Source: Cellvibrio sp. UBA7661 (GTDB lineage Bacteria; Pseudomonadota; Gammaproteobacteria; Pseudomonadales; Cellvibrionaceae). From it: a stretch of 64,000 bases of DNA. A program made the translations under genes and the position numbers. A model generated the notes under the pieces. That model made no database searches. It was not told the origin of the DNA and saw only the letters and a program-made list of their open reading frames with translations. Below are positions 59,709-64,000 of this stretch, in pieces. The stretch's first letter is position 1. The number at the start of each line of letters is the position of its first letter. The stretch spans positions 1-64,000 of the forward strand of contig DLHT01000011.1 of assembly GCA_002483365.1 (NCBI GenBank). Reading direction: 5' to 3'.

Positions 59709-62078
59709 ATGAAAATCAGTGAATCCTGGTTACGTGAATGGGTAAATCCGGAGATTGGTACCGACGAATTGGTTGCCCAGTTAACAATGGCTGGTTTAGA
59801 AGTGGATGCTGTCGAATCTGTCGCTGGCGATTTTAGCGGTGTCATCGTAGGCGAGATTGTTGGCTGTGAACAGCATCCCGATGCTGACAAATTGCGTGTA
59901 TGTCAGGTTGCTGGCCTTGAGGGATTATCACAAGTCGTTTGCGGTGCCCCTAATGCGCGCGTAGGTATAAAAATTCCATTCGCAACAATCGGTGCAAAAC
60001 TGCCTGAATTTGATATTAAAAAAGCAAAATTACGTGGCGTTGAATCATTCGGCATGTTGTGTGGGCAAACTGAGCTGAAAGCTGGTGATGATGACTCCGG
60101 TGTATGGGAATTGCCTGCTGATGCACCTGTAGGTTCAAATTTACGCGAGTACCTTAATCTAGATGACAAGCTTATCGAAGTTGATTTAACGCCTAACCGC
60201 AGCGACTGTTTGAGTGTGAAAGGGATTGCACGAGAAGTCGGAGTTTTGAATCGTGCGGTTGTGACTTCCCCATCAATCTCTGCTGTGCCCGCATCAATTG
60301 GTGATGTTTTTCCAGTTTATTTAGACGCAGGTTCCGCATGTAGCCGTTACGTTGGCCGTGTGATTCGCAACATCGATATTACTCGTCCAAGTCCTGCATG
60401 GTTGCAGGATAAATTGGTTCGTTCGGGTTTACGCAGTATCGATGCTGTTGTTGATGTGACCAATTATGTATTGATCGAATTGGGTCAGCCAATGCACGCA
60501 TTCGATTTGTCCACTTTAAATGGCGCGATTCATGTGCGACTGGCTCGTCAGGGCGAATCTTTGGTGTTGCTCGATGAACAGGAAGTTAAGCTTAACGCCG
60601 ATACCATGGTTATCGCAGATGAGAAAGAAGCGCTTGCCATCGCCGGTGTTATGGGCGGTAAAGCAAGTGCAGTTTCTGCAAACACACGCGATATTTTCCT
60701 CGAAAGTGCCTTTTTTAACCCGCTGGCAATCGCTGGGCGCGCACGCTCTTATGGCTTGCACACGGATTCTTCACACCGTTTTGAGCGCGGTGTTGACTAC
60801 AACCTGCAAGTAGAGGCTATTGAGCGCGCAACACAATTGTTGGTAGAAATTGTCGGTGGTGAAGTTGGTCCTCTTGTTCATGTCAATAATGAGCATTTAC
60901 CGCAAGAGCGCGAAGTGACTTTGCGCAAGGCGCGTATTGTGAGTGGCTTGAGTTTGGAAATGGCTGATGACGAGGTTGTTGATATTCTGTCTCGTCTCGG
61001 GCTGAAGCTGGTGTCCCAATCTGTCGCCGGTTGGACATTCGCTGTGCCCAGCTACCGTTTCGATATTTCGATCGAAGCAGATTTATTGGAAGAGCTTGCG
61101 CGCGTTTATGGTTACAACCGTTTACCTACGCGCAGCCTTGCAGCGCCTTTAGATATTGAGCCTCATCCAGAAGCAAAAATGGGATTGCCTGCATTACGCA
61201 AACACCTTATTGCGCGCGGCTATCAAGAGGCGATTACTTATAGTTTTATCGAGCCAAAGCTCTCGGCGTTATTTGATCCAAAGGTTGAGCCTGTCATCTT
61301 ACGCAATCCAATCAGTGCAGATATGGCCGCTATGCGCACTAGTCTTATCCCTGGACTAGTCAGTGTGTTGCGTCATAACCTTAATCGCCAGCAGAACCGT
61401 GTCCGCTTGTTTGAATCTGGCCTGCGTTTTGTACCCCAAGTAGAGGGATTGAAGCAGGAGCCTATGCTGGCTGGTCTAATTTACGGCAGCCGTGCACCTG
61501 AATCCTGGGCTAACGTTGCTGATGTTGTGGATTTCTTCGATCTGAAAGGTGATTTGGAGTCTTTGTTGGCGCTGTCGGGCGACGAAGCTGCTTTCAGCTT
61601 TGCTGCTGATGCCAATTCTGCGCTCCATCCGGGGCAAACGGCGGGAATTTATCGCAATGGCGAATGGCAGGGTGTAATAGGGGCGTTGCACCCCAGTTTA
61701 CAACAGCAGTTGGATATTCCCCAGTCGGTATATGTATTTGAAGTACGCTTGTCTGCGCTTCTGGAGGCGGAAGTTCCAGCGTTTAGCCCACTCTCCAAAT
61801 TCCCTGAAGTCCGCCGTGATCTGGCGTTGTTGGTTGACCGTAATCTAGCATCTGACAAGCTTTTGGCTGCGGTTAAAGAGCAGGCAGGAGAACACCTGCA
61901 AAACTTAAAGATCTTTGACGTTTATATGGGCAAAGGTATTGATCCACATAGAAAAAGTGTTGCTATGGGGTTGACCTTTCAGCATCCTTCACGCACTCTT
62001 AATGAAGATGAGATCAACGCCTCCATAGACTTGATTGTTCAGTATCTGGGGGCTAATTTTTCAGCCACCCTCAGATAG
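59709..62078 (+). CDS. pheT: Phenylalanyl-tRNA synthetase beta subunit
   Basis: 789 residues with the full PheT order: N-terminal B1 part (MKISESWLREWVNPEI), tRNA-binding OB domain (EQHPDADKLRVCQV), B3/B4 editing domains (VDVTNYVLIELGQPMHAFD), B5, catalytic-like core (ITYSFIEPKLSAL, then NPISADMAAMRTSLIPGL), and a ferredoxin-like anticodon-binding end (SKFPEVRRDLALLVD). It edits misactivated tyrosine. The palindromic repeat lies just before it. Confidence 0.97.
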   Translation: MKISESWLREWVNPEIGTDELVAQLTMAGLEVDAVESVAGDFSGVIVGEIVGCEQHPDADKLRVCQVAGLEGLSQVVCGAPNARVGIKIPFATIGAKLPEFDIKKAKLRGVESFGMLCGQTELKAGDDDSGVWELPADAPVGSNLREYLNLDDKLIEVDLTPNRSDCLSVKGIAREVGVLNRAVVTSPSISAVPASIGDVFPVYLDAGSACSRYVGRVIRNIDITRPSPAWLQDKLVRSGLRSIDAVVDVTNYVLIELGQPMHAFDLSTLNGAIHVRLARQGESLVLLDEQEVKLNADTMVIADEKEALAIAGVMGGKASAVSANTRDIFLESAFFNPLAIAGRARSYGLHTDSSHRFERGVDYNLQVEAIERATQLLVEIVGGEVGPLVHVNNEHLPQEREVTLRKARIVSGLSLEMADDEVVDILSRLGLKLVSQSVAGWTFAVPSYRFDISIEADLLEELARVYGYNRLPTRSLAAPLDIEPHPEAKMGLPALRKHLIARGYQEAITYSFIEPKLSALFDPKVEPVILRNPISADMAAMRTSLIPGLVSVLRHNLNRQQNRVRLFESGLRFVPQVEGLKQEPMLAGLIYGSRAPESWANVADVVDFFDLKGDLESLLALSGDEAAFSFAADANSALHPGQTAGIYRNGEWQGVIGALHPSLQQQLDIPQSVYVFEVRLSALLEAEVPAFSPLSKFPEVRRDLALLVDRNLASDKLLAAVKEQAGEHLQNLKIFDVYMGKGIDPHRKSVAMGLTFQHPSRTLNEDEINASIDLIVQYLGANFSATLR

Positions 62079-62090
62079 GGAATAATAATT

Positions 62091-62399
62091 ATGTCGGACG
62101 GTGCTCTGACCAAAGCAGACTTGGCCGAGAAACTCTATGAAGATCTAGGCCTCAATAAACGTGAAGCCAAAGAGTTGGTGGAGCTCTTTTTTGAAGAGAT
62201 CCGCCATGCTTTGGAAAACAACGAACAAGTTAAATTGTCTGGCTTCGGTAACTTTGAGTTGCGCGACAAAAGCCAGCGGCCAGGCCGGAACCCCAAGACA
62301 GGTGAGGAAATTCCTATTAGCGCCCGTCGCGTGGTGACTTTCCGTCCAGGACAAAAACTTAAGGCACGAGTAGAAACTTATGTTGGAACCGAGTCATAA
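62091..62399 (+). CDS. ihfA: Integration host factor alpha subunit
   Basis: 102 residues, with the IHF/HU fold (ALTKADLAEKLYEDLGL), the DNA-bending arm tip RPGRNPKTGEEIPI, and the C-terminal helix region. It forms the IHF heterodimer with IhfB and bends DNA. It follows pheT by 12 bp and overlaps the next gene by 20 bp. Confidence 0.97.
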   Translation: MSDGALTKADLAEKLYEDLGLNKREAKELVELFFEEIRHALENNEQVKLSGFGNFELRDKSQRPGRNPKTGEEIPISARRVVTFRPGQKLKARVETYVGTES

Positions 62400-62739
62400 C
62401 GACGAACTTCCCGTAATACCCGGAAAACGTTATTTCACTATTGGTGAAGTGAGTGAGCTTTGTGCTGTCAAACCGCACGTGTTGCGTTATTGGGAGCAGG
62501 AGTTTCCACAGCTCAATCCTGTGAAACGTCGTGGAAACCGCCGTTATTATCAACGTCAGGATGTGCTGACCATCCGTCAGATACGCAGCTTGTTGTACGA
62601 TCAGGGTTTTACGATTGGTGGCGCTCGTTTGCAGATGTCTAATGAGGCAAACACTTCGGGTTCCGGTCAACTTAATCAGCTGGTTGTTAGAATGATTGAT
62701 GACTTGGAACATCTACTCGATTTATTAAAAATCAAATAA
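62380..62739 (+). CDS. MerR-family transcriptional regulator (ihfA-linked)
   Basis: 119 residues. A MerR-type winged HTH (KRYFTIGEVSELCAVKPHVLRYWEQEFPQLNPVKRRGNRRYY) is followed by a short C-terminal coiled coil, with no metal- or drug-binding domain. It is the small MerR-like protein that follows ihfA in many pseudomonads; its role is unknown. It overlaps ihfA by 20 bp, so the two are coupled. Confidence 0.92.
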   Translation: MLEPSHNDELPVIPGKRYFTIGEVSELCAVKPHVLRYWEQEFPQLNPVKRRGNRRYYQRQDVLTIRQIRSLLYDQGFTIGGARLQMSNEANTSGSGQLNQLVVRMIDDLEHLLDLLKIK

Positions 62740-62815
62740 ATCATCTGGCGCGGTTAACCCGAATTTATCGGCATTAACCCTGGCTTCCCAAGTTCATTAG
62801 ATCTTAATTCTTTGA

Positions 62816-62843
62816 TTGCATTAGAAATAAATTAAGGTATTAT
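62816..62843 (+). promoter_or_regulatory. tRNA-Pro promoter
   Basis: TTGCAT (62816-62821), a 16-bp spacer and TATTAT (62838-62843), followed by a GC-rich discriminator (GCCGAGCC) typical of stringently controlled stable-RNA genes. Confidence 0.7.
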
Positions 62844-62889
62844 GCCGAGCCTTCGCGATGCAGGGCTCCTGCATCAGTAAAGCAAATAT

Positions 62890-62966
62890 CGGAGCGTAGC
62901 GCAGCCAGGTAGCGCACCATACTGGGGGTGTGGGGGTCGTGGGTTCAAATCCCGCCGTTCCGACCA
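62890..62966 (+). tRNA. tRNA-Pro (anticodon GGG)
   Basis: 77 nt with encoded CCA. The acceptor stem is CGGAGCG/CGTTCCG with one wobble pair. The D arm is GCGCAGCCAGGTAGCGC. The anticodon arm is CCATA-CTGGGGG-TGTGG, giving anticodon GGG. The T arm has GGTTCAAAT. It resembles E. coli proL. A terminator follows. Confidence 0.95.
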
Positions 62967-62976
62967 AAACGAATAC

Positions 62977-63006
62977 AAAAAAGCCCGCATAAATGCGGGC
63001 TTTTTT
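62977..63006 (+). terminator. tRNA-Pro terminator
   Basis: Stem AGCCCGCAT/ATGCGGGCT (62982-62990 and 62993-63001) with an A run before and six T after. Confidence 0.93.
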
Positions 63007-63360
63007 GTTTGCATTGTCTAATTCTTAAATCAACCTTTCGTTTGCAAATCGTTGTCCATCTTCAATAAAACCGATGCTTGCTGATAAATGGCTTGGTTAT
63101 CCTTGTGGCATGTTCGTTCGTGTCGTTAATCTTGCTTCTTCTTTTAGATTTCAGCCCCTTCTCTTTTGCTGCTCAGTCACTTTTTCTCTCCTCTTGGTTT
63201 CGCTTTGAGGTCATCTCGTTGAATATTTTCTGGTTAAATTTTTTTACATACAGTAAAAAATTACTGATAAATCAGAGCGTTAAGAAGCGACTCACTTTTC
63301 TGTTGAAACTGATCCGGCGCATTTTATGTTTGGCGTCAAAGTGAAGCGACGGTTATTTGA
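63007..63360. other. Stretch without a convincing gene
   Basis: AT-rich, T-rich sequence between the tRNA-Pro terminator and the fragment at 63361. A frame beginning at a TTG (63078) encodes a hydrophobic, Leu/Phe-rich 88-residue string, but it has no clear ribosome site and looks like chance. I see no repeats or RNA genes here. Confidence 0.6.
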
Positions 63361-63561
63361 GCGCAGGTAACTATTACGTCACTGGCATCAAATACAGATG
63401 CTGCCGTAGCAACCTTATTAAGGCGCGCGGTTGAGAGCGGTAAACAAGGAGTGTTTACAGAGCTGGATATTCGTAACGCCTACACTTGTCAGGTGACTGT
63501 CGAGCTGGCTCGAAGACTCCAAATACAAGACCACACAGCCAAAGAAAATATAACCAATTAA
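63361..63561 (+). pseudogene. Open frame without a start codon, possible gene remnant
   Basis: From just after a TGA at 63358 the frame is open for about 66 codons and ends at TAA (63559). The text (VATLLRRAVESGKQGVFTEL, then QVTVELARRLQIQ) looks like normal protein, with an amphipathic helix pattern. There is no ATG, only an internal GTG, and no ribosome site. It could be the end of a decayed gene, or chance. Low confidence. Confidence 0.35.
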
Positions 63562-63601
63562 AAAAGCTACCCATTAGAAAAGGTCCGAGGAGGACGGAGT
63601 T

Positions 63602-64000
63602 ATGTTTATTAAATCAAGAATGTCGTTGGCTGTGGTCGCAGCCATGGCCTCAACATTAACACTCGGTAGTGTGCATGCAGCAGAGTCGGATGATGCAAAT
63701 TTGGAAGAGGTAGTTGTTACCGGTATTGCCGCCAGCTTGAGCCGTAGTATCGATAAAAAGCGTAATTCGGATCTGGTTGCCGACAGTATCACTGCGGAAG
63801 ATTTGGGAAAGTTCCCCGATAACAATATTGCTGATTCATTACAGCGCATTCCTGGTGTTGCGATTGATCGCGCTGGTGGGGAAGGGCGTTTTGTGAGTAT
63901 TCGTGGCCTCGGCCCCGATTTCAGTGCGGTACTAATTAATGGCCGCTCACCTGCAAGTGAAAATGAAGAGCGTGCGTTCAGTTTTGATACGCTTGCATCT
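63602..64000 (+). CDS. TonB-dependent receptor, Xanthomonas/Caulobacter type (5' part)
   Basis: The first 133 residues; the gene continues past the window. Signal peptide ends VHAAES. A TonB box-like segment (LEEVVVTGI) is followed by the plug opening RSIDKKRNSDLVADSITAEDLGKFPDNNIADSLQRIPGV and SIRGLGPDFSAVLINGRSP. This form is typical of TonB-dependent receptors that take up oligosaccharides or other large nutrients in Cellvibrio and Xanthomonas. The ribosome site GAGGAGGACGGAG precedes the ATG. Confidence 0.93.
   Translation, partial: MFIKSRMSLAVVAAMASTLTLGSVHAAESDDANLEEVVVTGIAASLSRSIDKKRNSDLVADSITAEDLGKFPDNNIADSLQRIPGVAIDRAGGEGRFVSIRGLGPDFSAVLINGRSPASENEERAFSFDTLAS

Noticed and set aside
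63078..63344. Hydrophobic 88-codon frame with TTG start
   Set aside because: Low complexity, weak start, no known family; likely chance in T-rich DNA.

Overview
The window reads as a chromosomal segment of a gammaproteobacterium, most likely Cellvibrio or a close relative (order Cellvibrionales). This is inferred from gene content: FabV enoyl reductase, a CysI-DUF934 sulfite reductase pair, DUF2789, a PiuC/PepSY iron locus, the thrS-infC-rpmI-rplT-pheST-ihfA-merR translation operon, a large TonB receptor of the Xanthomonas/Caulobacter type, and the debris of a glycan-active (GH16-like) protein. No prophage, intact insertion sequence or CRISPR array was seen. Almost all of the DNA is ordinary core genome; the clearest accessory patch is about 33.6-37.3 kb.

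Layout. 0-6.5 kb: TerC-family metal exporter under a manganese (yybP-ykoY) riboswitch, a YdeP-like molybdopterin oxidoreductase, a lipoprotein, a YghZ-type aldo-keto reductase and a His-rich periplasmic protein. 6.5-14 kb: MAPEG protein, FabV, 5'-deoxynucleotidase, signal peptidase I divergent from a YihG-like acyltransferase, DUF2789, a DUF481 beta-barrel, LpxL and a CvpA-DUF4124 protein. 14-17 kb: serine biosynthesis (serC, serA) behind a leader that looks like a serine attenuator. 17-24.3 kb: NIF3-like protein, CoA pyrophosphatase, acyl-CoA dehydrogenase, FadD, an SPFH-NfeD pair and a patatin phospholipase. 24.3-33.6 kb: CysI-DUF934, RluA, a decayed GH16-like fragment, a diguanylate cyclase, ActP-YjcH and a DesKR-like two-component system. 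33.6-37.3 kb: small poorly characterised genes, a toxin-antitoxin remnant that keeps its operator, and an AT-rich HNH-like gene. 37.3-42.5 kb: MetH, DUF4399 protein, NfuA with an IscR-like site. 42.5-55 kb: iron locus (lipoprotein, Sel1-TonB hybrid, Fur-box TonB receptor, PiuC, MacA-MacB-TolC efflux, PepSY-flavodoxin-FNR reductase). 55-62.7 kb: translation operon. 62.9-64 kb: tRNA-Pro(GGG) and the start of a TonB receptor that runs off the edge.

The most informative signals are in RNA leaders. They are: (i) a Mn riboswitch whose 3' side can form two mutually exclusive pairings, one of them sequestering the terC Shine-Dalgarno; (ii) an 11-codon serine-rich leader peptide followed by a terminator ahead of serC; (iii) two thrS leader hairpins whose loops copy tRNA-Thr anticodon loops (GGU and CGU), pointing to ThrRS autoregulation; (iv) an AUC start codon for infC; (v) a near-consensus type-1 IscR site at nfuA; and (vi) twin Fur boxes over the promoter of the siderophore receptor. 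I did not find a convincing wholly new multi-gene system. The nearest candidates are the Sel1-TonB-Sel1 protein with its lipoprotein partner beside the Fur-controlled receptor, and the HNH-like orphan gene.
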